Assembly (NCBI GenBank): GCA_023653785.1
Contig: JAMKCH010072348.1
Span: forward strand, 1 to 64,000
Length of the DNA: 64,000 nt
Source: Ophioderma brevispina
Taxonomy: Eukaryota; Echinodermata; Ophiuroidea; Amphilepidida; Ophiodermatidae
Direction of reading: 5' to 3'
Within the stretch, counting starts at the first letter, position 1; each line of letters begins with the position of its first letter. Both the position numbers and the translations under genes were made by a program. Below, one piece after another: positions 23,681 through 35,747 of this stretch. Under the pieces are notes generated by a model that searched no databases, had not been told where the DNA came from, and worked only from the letters and a program-made list of their open reading frames with translations.

Positions 23681-25076
23681 GTGACTTGATCTAATAACCA
23701 GTTGGTCTAATTGCCATTTTGTCTACAACCATCGTCTAATATTTAACATATATTTGAATGAAAAACGAACCCAATCCAGGCTTAACTTTAAAGCACATTT
23801 TTAGCAATGCTTATACTTAATATCAAATATTAAACTTTTTAATATGTCACCATAAATGTGTGAGTGTGGGATGGGAAATATAAAGTGTTCCAATGGAACT
23901 ACAGTCTAACTTGTGATGGTTAGAAGTGGGATCGACGCTGACGATTACATAATAACGCTTGGATACTCACAGTGATAACATCCAAGAAGCGATCAATTAA
24001 CACATTAACACAAAGATGTTACAGCTTGAAATATTTTTGATATTATAATTACAATCTGGTTTTGGAAATAACACCCAAGACACCAATGTTAGTAGCTATT
24101 ATTTTTCCACACTATTGGTGCTATTTTTACACCCCAGCAGTGGCGTAGCCAGGATTTTGTTGACGAGGGGGCACAGATTTGTGAATGTACCGACACGTGT
24201 ATTGTACGCTCGCCGGTTGACCCATTTTTTTTACCGTCGCTTCCAAAATCTAGGTAGTAGTATTGACCAGTTAACCAGTTATGTTAGTAACCAATTGTTA
24301 TTAAGCTCTCTGTATTTCATATTATGCACCACACCCTCAAAACAACAGCTTTTTACAAAAAATGTACCGACGGACCGTTATGTTTATGGAGTTGGCCTGT
24401 CCCCGCTTGACGTACTCAAATTACAATGGCAAAATAGCTTAAATCTTGGGGAAAAAAACAATTACCAGCTTGGATCGCTACGCCTGAACGGTGATAGCTG
24501 GTAGCCATCCCGAAACAGAAAATTCTCTCCATATTTAGCTTATATAATGGATATTTTATGCAATTGCATGCTGAAGCCACAGAATTGATTGCCATAAATC
24601 GAATACTATAAGCAGCGATTATGCGCGACGATACAAATCTGAAAATTGGTTATATTAGCCTGTAAAGCAGGCGTACACAATTCGATTAAATTGTTGAAAA
24701 GAAAATCACCAAATAGTTTTAAAAGTGAAGGATTTGATATTTTGTCATACCGTCCTCCGCAATAGGCATGCATTGAAAGCCACTCAATAATGTAAGTATT
24801 TGCGATCAAACTGTACATGTCATGCTCCACAATATCGCACTTTTAAATTAAGGGCCAGGAAAAGACTTTCTCGATCTAAAATTGGACTTTTTTATACGCA
24901 CCCATAAAAGTCCGGAAACAAAATATTGTTTTGAACACGGATTTCAAGCTAACCACTTGCAGTAAAATATACCAATACATGTTTTTTTTATAATTGATTT
25001 TTGGTCGATGATCCGGATTAGCAAATCGCCTTTTGAGTATATAAACATGATATAGATCGTATTTAATCTCATACAG
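23681..25076. other. No recognised gene
   Basis: The longest frame (129 codons, plus, from 24115) matches nothing and runs across a transposon-like end motif 'cagtggcgtagccaggat' at 24136 for which no partner end was found. Otherwise AT-rich unique sequence. Confidence 0.35.
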
Positions 25077-25100
25077 GGTGAGTCAGAAAAAAATAAACTG
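25075..25100. mobile_element. Solo Tc1/mariner-type terminus
   Basis: TACAGGGTGAGTCAGAAAAA closely resembles the ends of the TA-flanked element at 41660-42721 (CAGGGTGAGTCAAAAG). No inverted partner end was found within about 1.5 kb either side, so this is probably a truncated element. Confidence 0.4.
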
Positions 25101-25760
25101 GGCCCTGATTGTCTCCTACATTTTGCATCTTAAAGACACATAATATCTTAAAATATGTAGTATCAACCGGAAAGCTTAATTTATTGGCTTTAATTTGCTG
25201 TAAACATCGGTTAGGCATAGACTCGTCGATTACTTTACCTATGTATACACTTTCAATATTGCAGTTGCGAGCGGGTGTATAGTATTGTATTATTTAAAGT
25301 GTACTATACCATAGATCCTTTAAAGTTAGCATCCGTTTTGCGCAATTTGAAACAGGTTGTACAGCACCTCGTTGCTACTAAGTACCATGTATTCTCCTTG
25401 GAGTTGCACTTAATTACGAGTATAATTATTACTACAGCTCGCGTGCTACTCTGTAACAGAATTCAAAAAAAAACGTTTCCTCCATTTCTGTCGTCATCCG
25501 GACATAACGACATGGTATGATGTCAGCGTCGATGCATGACTGTGATGACGAAATAACGGCAAGCTCTCGGTTTTTTTTTTTTAACTGGACTCACAGATGC
25601 CGCTTTTGTAAGCATTTGTAGTAATCACGAAACATTCATTGCACGCAGCACTTTTAAGGACTTCCGGTGACAACCCCTTATCCATTGAATATTGAATTAA
25701 TGTTTTAGCTCCGTGCATTGACTTGTAAAGTAGTACCCAAATAATAAAAGAGAATAATAG
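25101..25760. other. No recognised gene
   Basis: AT-rich; possibly the interior of the truncated element whose end lies at 25075. Contains a T-run near 25570. Confidence 0.35.
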
Positions 25761-25762
25761 AA

Positions 25763-25835
25763 ATGGTCCTGAGGAAAAGCACAGGACTCGTGATCATTAG
25801 ACCCTTAATCTTGAGTTCGAGCCCCGCCCCGTACT
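25763..25835 (+). repeat. tRNA-derived SINE fragment
   Basis: The sequence 'tggtcctgaggaaaagcacaggactcgtgatcattagaccc' followed by 'gagttcgagcccc' resembles a tRNA body with A box and B box (GTTCGAGCC). The stems do not close and the 3' side runs into GC-rich non-tRNA sequence, consistent with a SINE head. A hAT-like MITE begins about 35 bp downstream. Confidence 0.55.
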
Positions 25836-25868
25836 CCAGTACGATTTAAGGGGCAAAACAAGTTAGCG

Positions 25869-26077
25869 CAGTGGCGGATTTAAGAGTCAGCAGTGTCAGC
25901 AGCTGGAGAGTCAGCAGTGTCAGCAGCTGCTGACAGGCTCCCCCCCTAAAATATTGCTCTCAGGGCTCCTCGGACTCTCTATAGTCGCACTAAAGTGTGA
26001 CATTACGTCGCTTCGCGACGCTAAAGGGGCCCCACCGCAAGCTGTTGACAGGGCCCTTTTTCTTAAATCCACCACTG
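25869..26077. mobile_element. hAT-like MITE (209 bp)
   Basis: The ends are CAGTGGCGGATTTAAG and CTTAAATCCACCACTG, a 15/16 inverted match. Flanks AGTTAGCG and GATTAGCG agree at 6 of 8 positions, as expected for an 8 bp hAT target duplication with some decay. Internally 'gagtcagcagtgtcagcagct' occurs twice in tandem (about 25884-25931). Non-autonomous. Confidence 0.8.
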
Positions 26078-26738
26078 GATTAGCGCAATCAAAATGCTAA
26101 TTTATACTAATCAGCATTTGATTTTTCCACCAAAATATGCGCGACCGATAATTTTTCAATAATTGCATAAAACTTTGTGCAAAAATATAGCGTTAAAAAA
26201 TGGCGCGCGAAAAACAAATGCTATACACTAAAGTGTTGAAGCATTTTCTTTTGAAAAGCATTTTCCATTTGAAACAATACTATAATCCCATAGGAGGCTG
26301 TAAGACTTCTTACCTTATCAAAACAATGGTAGGCCTTAAGGACACCTATGTTAGCTCAACTCAACCATAAACAAATACATAGGCGAGCTAGCTTGTCGAT
26401 GAAATTCCCAAAGTAATAATAAAAGCCCCCGTAATACCATCAGTAGGATTCTTTGCCCAGGTCAATAATATTTTCCAAATCTGCTAATGTGGTTCATACA
26501 TGTATGTGCAAACAAATCTTCGCCTCGCGCAAAGATTTTTCTTAGTAGACATCTCATTTTCTAAATGAAAGAAATTCTCTCCTTCGTATTATATCAGGAG
26601 ACCCGCGAGACCTTCTTATCATGCCATGAATGTAAAGGTTTCAGAAATTTATAGATATAATCCATGTTTTCATGATGAGTACACCAAATATGTTTTGATT
26701 TTTCGCTATTCTTTAAGTAGCAAGTGCCAAAAGTTTCT
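26078..26738. other. No recognised gene
   Basis: AT-rich unique sequence between two mobile elements; nothing identified. Confidence 0.4.
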
Positions 26739-26740
26739 TA

Positions 26741-27735
26741 CACACACTGGCCAAAAGTATTGCAACATACGGAAATGCAATTTATATTCAAAAATTGATT
26801 TAAAATTGTACCATGATTTCCTGACTACACATTACGTAATCCTTGTCAAAGTTGTACTTTTCAAACAGATGCTGCTTCCAAGAATTAAGCAGTGCGATAA
26901 ATGTTTAATTTGATTGTCATGATTCCTAAATATGGCGGGTTAAAGGAACTGCCTAATGATAACTTGCCAATTGTGCTCCAGAAGAAATACAGGCACAGGA
27001 ACGTCAAAAAGGCTGCAAAATAGTCGCTAATTGACATTTACGGGTTTGTCATGGTCTACTCTTAATGTTTAGGGCGAAAATCGGTGTGGTTGTATGGACC
27101 GAAAATGAGATAATGTCAATAAAAGATGGGAGCATGTTCATCACCGTTGGACTCGAGAAATTTAATGGCAAGAAAGAGGTCACGTGTTAAATTGAAAATA
27201 ACTTTTTAGTCGCACCGTTGACATCGTGCTGTTTGTCATGCAATGTGAAACGCGTAATTAGACATGATTTACGTAAACCACGTGAGTTATCATTTGAATT
27301 GCATTTCGTGTGTCTCCGAATTTCTCGAATTTTTCGAAGACCACTGTCTTCCATTGGCTTTATCTCATTCCAGTCCACATAACCACTATGATTTTCTCCC
27401 ATAAACATTTAAAGTAAACCCTATTGAACCCTTACAATTCATTAGCGACTGTTTTGAAGACATTTCTTTTGTTTCTGTGTCTGTATTCCTTCTGGAGTGG
27501 AATCGGCAAGTTATCGTTCGCTGTTCCTTTAATCGGCCATATTTAGGGAACAAAACAATCAAATTAAAAGTTTTTTCACCATCTTGGATTCTGGGGAAAA
27601 CCACCACTATTGGAATGTTTTAATCCGTTTTGTGGGTGCAAGTGTGACTGGGGTGCGTTATGGTATAATTTTGAAATCAATTGGTGATTATGAATTTGGT
27701 TTTCTGCATGTTGCAATACCTTTGGCCATTGTGCG
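26741..27735. mobile_element. TA-flanked foldback element (995 bp, Tc1/mariner-like ends)
   Basis: TA flanks both ends (26739-26740, 27736-27737). The left end CACACACTGGCCAAAAGTATTGCAACA matches the right-end complement CGCACAATGGCCAAAGGTATTGCAACA, in the style of Tc1-type termini. The inverted match does not stop there: arms of about 440 bp (26741-27180 and 27310-27735) stay alignable, with shared 'taaatatggc', 'ttaaaggaac', 'gataacttgcc', 'cagtcgctaat' and 'aatgagataa'. It is close to a full palindrome with a ~130 bp loop. The short frames inside are mirror images of each other, so no transposase is claimed. Confidence 0.8.
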
Positions 27736-27737
27736 TA

Positions 27738-28104
27738 GTAAAGGTTTATTATTGATTACATTAAGCCAATATTTCACGATGCTTGTTCAATTAGAATTGA
27801 TTTGGACGTAATCATAGATATCACCAAAAAGAAAGCATTATCCTAACACTTCCAATAACACAATTTGTTGGGATCTCTAAAATGACAAGACCCCGCAAAT
27901 CTTCAGGACATTCTTAAAAGCTTAAACCCACGCAAAATAAAAAAGCGAAACAGTGTGTTGGCGAAATTTACCCAGGCAAAGCATTTTACAAATAAATTGG
28001 ATATTATGGTTGCCAAAATACGTTAATGTGGAACATGTACACATACGGAAATCCTTTCCCGGGCATAGAAATTGTTCAAAGTATATATTTTTTCAAAGAC
28101 TATA
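27738..28104. other. No recognised feature
   Basis: Sequence between the foldback element and the LINE fragment; probably upstream LINE remnant but with no readable motif. Confidence 0.3.
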
Positions 28105-28340
28105 CATCTTATCTGCTAACACCAAATTGCAGGTGAAAGACACTATCCAGAAGATAAAAGAATCAAAATGGAGATGGGCAGGGCATGTATTCAGAACACA
28201 AGGTAACAGGTGGACGAAGACTTACAGAATGGCAGCCAAGAAAAGGGAAAAGGAGGAGATGAGGACAGAAAAAGCGTTGGAGAGATGACATTACAGGGTA
28301 CATAAAGACAACAGTTTGGTCAGGAGAGAGAAGATCAATA
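28105..28340 (+). pseudogene. Non-LTR retrotransposon 3' ORF remnant
   Basis: The frame reads VKDTIQKIKESKWRWAGHV, continues 'GNRWT', then after a frameshift gives LTEWQPR and later KKRWRDDITGY. The WRWAGHV...RW...W.PR...RWRDDI series is the conserved C-terminal tail of many LINE ORF2 proteins, just downstream of the reverse transcriptase core. No RT core lies upstream, so this is a 5'-truncated, decayed copy, as is typical of LINE insertion. At least one frameshift separates the two halves. Confidence 0.75.
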
Positions 28341-30552
28341 TCTAGATGTATTCCGACTTTTGTTACATTTAAACCGTCATCGAAAGTTTTGCATTTGTTA
28401 CTAAAGTGCCTTATAATCCATAACCAGTCATGCTTGAATAGATTTCCAGTGCAATTTTGGAATCTGTATACTTTTACTCAAATTATTTTACTTTGTATTG
28501 TTATGATGTCTCGTGGACGTCAAAGGTCAGAAATACCCTTTAAACACAAACAAATGAGCCTTCAAGAATTTGGTATGTCCAAAACACAAATTCTAATCCA
28601 TTGATGATACACACAATGTTAATATTTTAGTCTTACAGTTCAATTATGTCCCCAACTAAAAGTAGAGTTGCAGTTCAATGATGAACCTCACGCGAAGACT
28701 CCAAAATGACAGCGTAAAACTTCATATAAAATTGTGAATGTTCTCAGTCCTGAAGACAACTTTTGTCCAGCAGTTCAAGAAGAGGGCGACACTAATATTC
28801 TGCAATACAATCCATGTATTCTACCACCATCTGTCTGCCGCTAATGTCCTCATTTAGGACCACACACTGGAATCCATTTTTGATTCCAACTGAAGCTCTT
28901 TTGCCTAAAAGACAACAACAGCCAGTTCAGCTATCAAGCTCCAGTGGCATCCAGTATAATAAATCCTGGCACTATGTAATGTACAAATCTACCATTATTG
29001 CAGATCAAGACTAGCTATAACTATTATTGTATAGCTCCTGGTTACTGCTGCTGGCAAAAGTCTCTCCGGCGAGTAGTATTTAAAATCTCACAGCTGGATC
29101 CCCCTATCTCTGATAATAATCATTACAGCATCATCATTTCATGCATAACACAACCTTGGCACTGGCTGACCAATGGGGTCTCACATAATGACATCATCTG
29201 CATTGTACCATCTTACATAAATAACATCATGATGGGAAACCTCAAAATTGTGCAATCTCTTTGATCGCAATGCAAAACAGTGACCTATTTTCTAAATTAG
29301 CCTTTTTGGAAAATTGCATCTCTTCTCTTGCACAATCTTTCTAGTAAATAACATCTGATCTGATCTCAATATAGCACAAGGGGAGTTTCCACACTAAACA
29401 AGTACCTTTTCCCGTGAAAATTGAGAAAAAATAATAGTTTTATACTCACAAAATGTGGGCTAATATAACATATTTTGAAACCCGATGATTGATTTTTCAA
29501 CTGGTAATTTGAGGGCTACATTTCACGGTGTGAGACATATGCCGGTTAAAAAATAGGGCTTTGACTATGTAATAGAAATACCAAAAGAGACTTTTATTTT
29601 TTTGATTAAGAAAACTAGATGTCCGCAGATCATAATCAGCGCACAAGCACAGACATTCAATCTGTTTTGGTATTTTATTAATATTTCATAATTCATAACT
29701 ACTCTACAACAGAAAGTCGTTTATTATTAATACTTCGGCAGTTCAACAACTCTTTTCAGTAACGGTATGATTCTCACTACACAAATTACACGTATGTGGA
29801 CATTCCAAATTGTTTACTAAATATTATCCATGAGATGGTATTCATATTCTAACATCAATCAAATATGATTACTTGTAATGTTGTAAAGCCTTTCCCAAGC
29901 ACCCAAGTTGGTTGACAAGGTCTTCAGAACCTCTAAGGACAACCTTGTAAGATACACATATGTATAAGCAAATAAATAGATTGGCGAAGACGGTATATTG
30001 GCAAATTTCTCCCCTAGTAATTCGACAAAAACCCTTTCGTACAATCAGTGGCATACTTCGCCCCAGTCTATGGCATTGCTAAAGTGGTTCATGCCCATGG
30101 GCGTTCATATATGAAATGACGTTCGAGTACGTTCCGCTCAGTTTGAACATGCATGGGCGTCCGTCGATGGCGCAAAAATGGGGACTCTTTGGGTGATGAT
30201 CAACTATTAAATTTAGGGGGTCATACGATGGCAGTGTGTTTCTATGATAAGTCTAGATTTTTTCCGGTGAAAAGTGTAATAAAATATTTACAGTTGGTGG
30301 CCAAATTTGGTGTAATTACAATCGAAATTTAAAAAATTGGATTTTGCCGAATTAGAATAATGGATTTCGTGCCGTTGTCGGTTTTAAAATGCTTTTAACA
30401 CACAGAAATATAATATCTTTTGTAGATTTAGCCTCTGAATAAGCCTAAATAGGATCATCTTCCCATTCTTTAAGCGCTTTGCCTGGCAGTTAGTTTGGTT
30501 TCACCATGAAGTTATTAGAGTAGAAAAATAAAACTTTCCTGTATTATTATAG
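28341..30552. other. No recognised gene
   Basis: About 2.2 kb. Two overlapping plus-strand frames (28814-29014, 28998-29264) lie in a less AT-rich patch but show no domain. A hairpin-like pair 'catgcccatgggcg' / 'catgcatgggcg' lies near 30090-30165. Confidence 0.35.
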
Positions 30553-30577
30553 AAAATATATAGATATATATATATAG

Positions 30578-30611
<34 letters not shown>

Positions 30612-30612
30612 G
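30553..30612. repeat. TA microsatellite
   Basis: (TA)n with AGATATAT interruptions. Confidence 0.9.
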
Positions 30613-30718
30613 AATAAACCGCAATTTAAGGAACGTTAGGGTAGGACAGTAAGTCTCCCGAAACGTATTCATTAGTACATAACAAAGATCAGTGTCTCCC
30701 AAAGGTGCGATATAGGGT

Positions 30719-30735
30719 TATATATATATATAGAT

Positions 30736-30771
<36 letters not shown>

Positions 30772-30889
30772 GATATATATATATATAGATATATATATAT
30801 AGATATATATATATAGATATATATATATAGATATATATATATATAGATATATATATATATAGATATATATATATATATATATATAATAT

Positions 30890-30931
<42 letters not shown>

Positions 30932-30965
30932 TATATATATATAGATATATATATATAGATAATAT
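30719..30965. repeat. TA-rich microsatellite with periodic TAGA
   Basis: About 247 bp of (TA)n interrupted at near-regular intervals by TAGA, giving a higher-order unit of about 14-18 bp. Tyr/Ile-rich minus-strand frames across it are simple-sequence artefacts. Confidence 0.9.
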
Positions 30966-31782
30966 ATGCTAACAGAGGGAAAATCACTGCGTGCAAGAAC
31001 GGCGTTTATCATAAAATTGTTTTTAAATTGTTATCTCATACAAGGGCTAATGCGTGTAGGCGTACATTATTATTATGGTAAGGATGCACGCATGTATATT
31101 TAATTCAGATGGTTACGGGCTCTTGCTTATTCAAAATGAAATCAGCGTTTATACCCTCTACTGGGAAAATACAACTTGAAATAATGCTCATTGGTTGAGT
31201 CATCGTTAAGAGATTATTATTCTCCTAATTAGAGTGTTTTTCTTTTGATGTCTTAGCTTTCTTTCATTCAGGTAGGGATCGTTTTGTGTCGGATTCTATT
31301 GTCCAAATGTGTGACTTTTGAAAATTGATCACATTCAGCTCAGTAGATCCACACTGATATCTATTTGGTACTGTTTATTCTGTTAGTTTAGAATTTTCAG
31401 GGGAAAAACTCAACGGGATAGAATACTCTTTGCCCCTATCCGATGAACTTATAGTTAGTTTATGTCGTGATATCTTAACGTTTATGCGTAGAAATAATGA
31501 ACTTGAAACTTAAAAGAAGGTCAGTTTTAGGACCGTGTAACTTTGCTACTATTAATAGATATAGAATCCATCGTGGCTGTAAAATATTATCTAAAGAATC
31601 AGGAAGAATAATTTCTATGTTGAAAATGTCACTTCATCGGGTTCGATTCTATCTCTATACACTGATTCACAAAAGCAAAGCAATGAACCTGCAAAATGGG
31701 AAACCATATCAAGTGATACCCTTTAATTTATTCCATTGCCATTTCGAGCTTCTACCTGCAAATTGCGAAAAGTGCACAAGGT
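30966..31782. other. No recognised gene
   Basis: AT-rich; a 99-codon plus-strand frame from 31497 is basic but matches no family and lacks context. Confidence 0.35.
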
Positions 31783-31995
31783 TTAAATTTTCATGAGAAG
31801 AAATAATACAAAAATAATACTGTAATGTTGAAATATTGAGAAATATATATTTATACCTTACTTTTGTAATTATGTTATAAAATATTTCAAAGTTCATCAT
31901 TAAACCAATACTTAATCTATTAGTTAAAAACATAAGTATAGTTTTTGTAGAGTAAAATGCAAATTGTTCTATTGTTTCTTCTCATGAAAATTTAA
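31783..31995. mobile_element. Small element with perfect 21 bp inverted ends
   Basis: The left end 31783-31803 (ttaaattttcatgagaagaa, then a) is the exact reverse complement of 31975-31995. The 213 bp unit has an AT-rich interior and no coding. It may be a MITE or a strong hairpin; the target duplication is unclear because the flanks are AT-rich. Perfect ends suggest recent activity or gene conversion. Confidence 0.55.
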
Positions 31996-33682
31996 AATTT
32001 ATAAAGTCAAATGCTTCTTTAAAGTCAATTAACTATTATTTCCCGTTGTTATTGAATGTTGTATATTCATTTTCGATACTCAAGATGATATTGACCTGGT
32101 TTTTATAATTGAAAAATACTTAACGGCTTGCTGCAACTGTTTTAAGGAGATTATGTGATGATCATTCAATATATAGCGACTCCTACGTGTTTTGAGAAAT
32201 ATCTGGCTGTTTCCCTGCCCGGTTTCGGTCATTTATTTATTAGTAGAGCTTAAATTTGAGACAAATATTAGAGGCCTAGTATAGGTTAGGGCGTTGGGTA
32301 TATTCACACCCTCACTGGACTATCGATCACCCGCTTAGGCCGCCAAATTATAGTCCATCCAGAAGTACCCTCGCCCCCCCGTAACCTAGCCAAAGAGCGC
32401 TCCAGGCTTCAAGAGTACTCCTGGATGGAAAACAAAATTAAGTAATTGTTTTGGGTAAAATCGAGTTCCACTTTGGGAAAAGCACTTCATTTCACAACTA
32501 TCTGTTTTCACTCCTCCTTTGTTCCGCGACCAGCTCATGAGCTAAAAATAACCCAGAATTCGTAGCCCGCACTCGGCCTGTGTGACTCTCCTACGGTTCC
32601 CAATGTTCAGAATTAAATATCAAGACTATGGTGTCAAACTGCATGTTGACCATTCATGTTGTTTCACCAATTCATTCGCTGACCTTTCATAGGAAGGTCT
32701 ACATAATATGGTGATGTTTGTGTTAATTACGAACCATTTCTAATAGTGCACGTAAATCAGTACACGTGTTTGTCCCCAAACTATCTTTATTAAAAAATAG
32801 AGCAAATCTTGAGAAAAACAGACACACCCTATGTACTATATGCCATGCCTAAACGGTTGTGGTAGGTTAAGTATACCGTTGTAATGATATCGATACTGCT
32901 GTTTAAGTAAACAGGCAATACACGGCTGATTAGTTGGGAGACCGGGTTGTCCTATCACAAGACTTCACGCTTATTGGAAACCAATGAAAAGTCGAAACGC
33001 ATGATGTAATTATGAAAAGCTACAATTCACTCCCTTACCTCTTGATTCGACTCGTGTAAATAGAAAAGTCCTATGAAAATAACATAAATCATCGTTAAAA
33101 CGAAAATTCCACTCTTTGGAATTATTTATCCTTTGAATCAAGTTTGTTAAATATAATATATCTGAACATGGTAATATAAGGTATAAAACCCACGACCCTA
33201 ATATAACTTAGATATATGGGATCGTGGCGACAAAGCCCAGTTAATCCTTTTCCTTCAATCATTTGAAGATATTGGACACAATCCTTCAAGCAAGACACAT
33301 TTTATTTTTAATTAGCAATACTATTATTTCAGACAGTTCGTGTCGTTTCACTTTGCATTGCGTTTTCTTTTCCCCAACACTTCGCTTGACGGGAATGTTT
33401 TGACACTCGCCTCGCTTCGTTACAAAAGACTGCCCATTTGACAGGCAAATCATTATATTAGGCTATTTGATGGGCTCGCTACAATGTAGTTTTATCACAT
33501 ATTGAAATAATATAAAGTATAGAAGGCATTTCCATGACGATATGTTGCAATATTGTAATGATATAATGGATGCCGATATGCTAGAACAAAGAAGCGTACT
33601 ATGACACGGTATTCACATGATTATTTGCACTTATATCATGTATATCACGCTATGGGTTGTGTTATGCTTTCTCTTCTTCCAC
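31996..33682. other. No recognised gene
   Basis: Mostly AT-rich. One hairpin lies at 32354-32429. No coding, tRNA or transposon end recognised. Confidence 0.35.
32354..32429. repeat. Hairpin with 15 bp arms
   Basis: TCCATCCAGAAGTAC (32354-32368) pairs with GTACTCCTGGATGGA (32415-32429), 14/15 complementary, around a GC-rich 46-base loop. Function unknown. Confidence 0.6.
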
Positions 33683-34094
33683 GACGGTGGCGGCGGTGGT
33701 GGTGGTGGTGGTGGTGGTGATGGTGGTGGTGGTGGTGGTGGCGGCGGCGGTGGCAGCGGCAGCGGCAGCAGCAGCAGCAGCAGTAGCAGTAGCAATAGTA
33801 GTAGCAGTAGTAGCAGTAGCAGCAGTAGCAGTAGCAGCAGTAGCAGTAGCAGCAGTAGCAGTAGTAGTAGTAGTAGTAGGAGTAGTAGTAGTAGTAGGAG
33901 TAGTAGTAGTAGGAGTAGGAGTAGGAGGTAGTAGTAGAAGTAGTAGTAGTAGTAGTAGTAGGAGGAGGAGGAGGAGGTGGAGAAGGACCAGGAGCAGGAG
34001 GAGAAGGAGCAGCAGGAGGAGGAGAAGGAGCAGGAGAACGAGGAGTCCAAGCAGTCGTAGTTATTACAACTGCTCCTCATTCTACTAGTAGTAG

Positions 34095-34178
<84 letters not shown>
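33683..34178. repeat. Composite trinucleotide microsatellite (~0.5 kb)
   Basis: Successive blocks: (GGT)n/(GGC)n, (AGC)n mixed with (AGT)n, (AGT)n, purine-rich (GGA)n with AAG and CAG, a short unique spacer, then (TAG)3 switching to a long (TAC)n run. The TAG-to-TAC switch at about 34084-34098 is a symmetry centre. Gly/Ser frames on plus and poly-Leu on minus are simple-sequence translations and not genes. Confidence 0.9.
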
Positions 34179-34180
<2 letters not shown>

Positions 34181-35747
34181 TTACTACTCTTAGTGTACTT
34201 CGGATAACTTACTATTACTATTACTCTTTAAGACAATTTTGATGTTTTCTTCAAAGTTAGAACTTCATGTTGTGAAATGTTCCTTAAAAGTAGAGGTAAT
34301 GTATTACTGGTCTTTCCTCCTTATAAGAATTGTTTATATATATTATTCATTGATGTTTATTACATTTATATCCTCTCTTCAATTATTCCATTAAAGGACA
34401 AAATATTACGCACTCTCGTGTGACTGAGGAAATAGCCGACTATCTTCCCCTGATCACGTTTGAGGTTGTTCTGAAAGAATCATATTTCCAATATTAATTC
34501 GTATGATTGTCTCGGGCATCTCCAAATTCATTTTAAGATATCAGCTCATTTGAAATTGTAATTTACACTTATTTTTTAATGATAATCTAAATCCCAGTTA
34601 GATTTTCAGTGCAAATCAAATTCATCAAGAATAATGCAGTTGTAATTGGCTCTTTGCGACACGATCAATTGCTAGCGGTGCGACGTCCGATAAGACTTCA
34701 AGGCGGGAATTTGTCTTATATAGTATATAATTTTGTAGATGTGACGTAATTATGACGCTTTGTCAATAGATTTAGAATATATGTGGTGTGCTACCTTAAC
34801 CTTGAAGTTTGAACAGGTGTAAAGAGTAATTATTGATGTTAAAAGTCTCATATTGCACACAGCATATGACTTCGGTATTCAGTTGACTTCGGTAATGATA
34901 TGAACATACCTTTCTAGCATGGTGTTTCATAAGGTATACTAACACCAAAATGTCAGAATTACTCACAATGGCAAGGCAATCTTATTTGCAATATTTTGAT
35001 TTATCCACACAATTATGACAAATTCAAGATATTATTATGTGATTCATATAGAGAAATTTATCAGAATAGCACAAAGAAATATATGCATATATGATTTTGG
35101 ATTGAACATGTATCTCAAAATATTCTTCCCTGGCGAAATAGGAAAAGTGGTATTTGATGGTATTAAATATTAATTATACTAGTAAGGGATCGCAATCTGA
35201 TTACTAGTTTCGTTAGGGAGAAGGGGTTAAAATCTCGACTACATACGTTGCTTGCATTTTTGTAACCATATCGAAATTATTTTGAGCTCAATATCGTTAT
35301 TATAGGCAAATGTTTTTACCAAAGTATTTAACCTTCGACTTACCAAGGGGTGGGTTACCCTATGAATCTTCCCCTCTACTATGCTAATATGCTAAAAACT
35401 AACACCAAAGCTCCTTTATAATTGTTGGACAATTTTTTCCTCTCAGTCTAGCGAGAAAAAACAATAAAGGTACCTTAGGTAGTAATAAACCTTTTGTTAC
35501 AATTATCTTTGTGTCAAAACCTAAATTCCCCCGTCTAATTATATTTGTACCTATTTTGTTTTCAATGTATTAAAGAAGAGAACCATAGCTTGGAAAGACG
35601 AATATTAGCACTCTGGACACTACCGACTTATTTTAGTGATTATTCAGATGGTTATATGATGTAGTTAGCCAATCAAAGACATGGTCAGAAAAGCTTAAAG
35701 TGCATACTGTTATAGAACAGATCTATTTTTAAATGAAACACCAAAGT
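34179..35747. other. No recognised gene
   Basis: AT-rich unique sequence with no readable protein or repeat. Confidence 0.4.

Noticed and set aside
24136..24500. A hAT-like MITE starting CAGTGGCGTAGCCAGGAT
   Set aside because: Only one end was found; no convincing inverted partner or target duplication.
26944..27528. A nested TTAA-flanked MITE inside the 26.7 kb foldback element
   Set aside because: TTAAAGGAAC is present on both sides, but the inverted match continues outward past TTAA, so it is part of the larger palindrome and not a separate insertion.
27187..27607. Tc1-like transposase helix-turn-helix on the minus strand inside the 26.7 kb element
   Set aside because: The peptide looked loosely like a Tc1 N-terminal domain, but this DNA is part of a palindrome whose other arm gives the mirror frame, and no DDE motifs were found.
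30689..31012. Tyr/Ile-rich proteins over the TA tract
   Set aside because: Pure microsatellite translation.
33617..34088. Gly/Ser-rich and Leu-rich proteins over the trinucleotide tract
   Set aside because: They are translations of simple sequence in several frames at once, with no flanking coding context.
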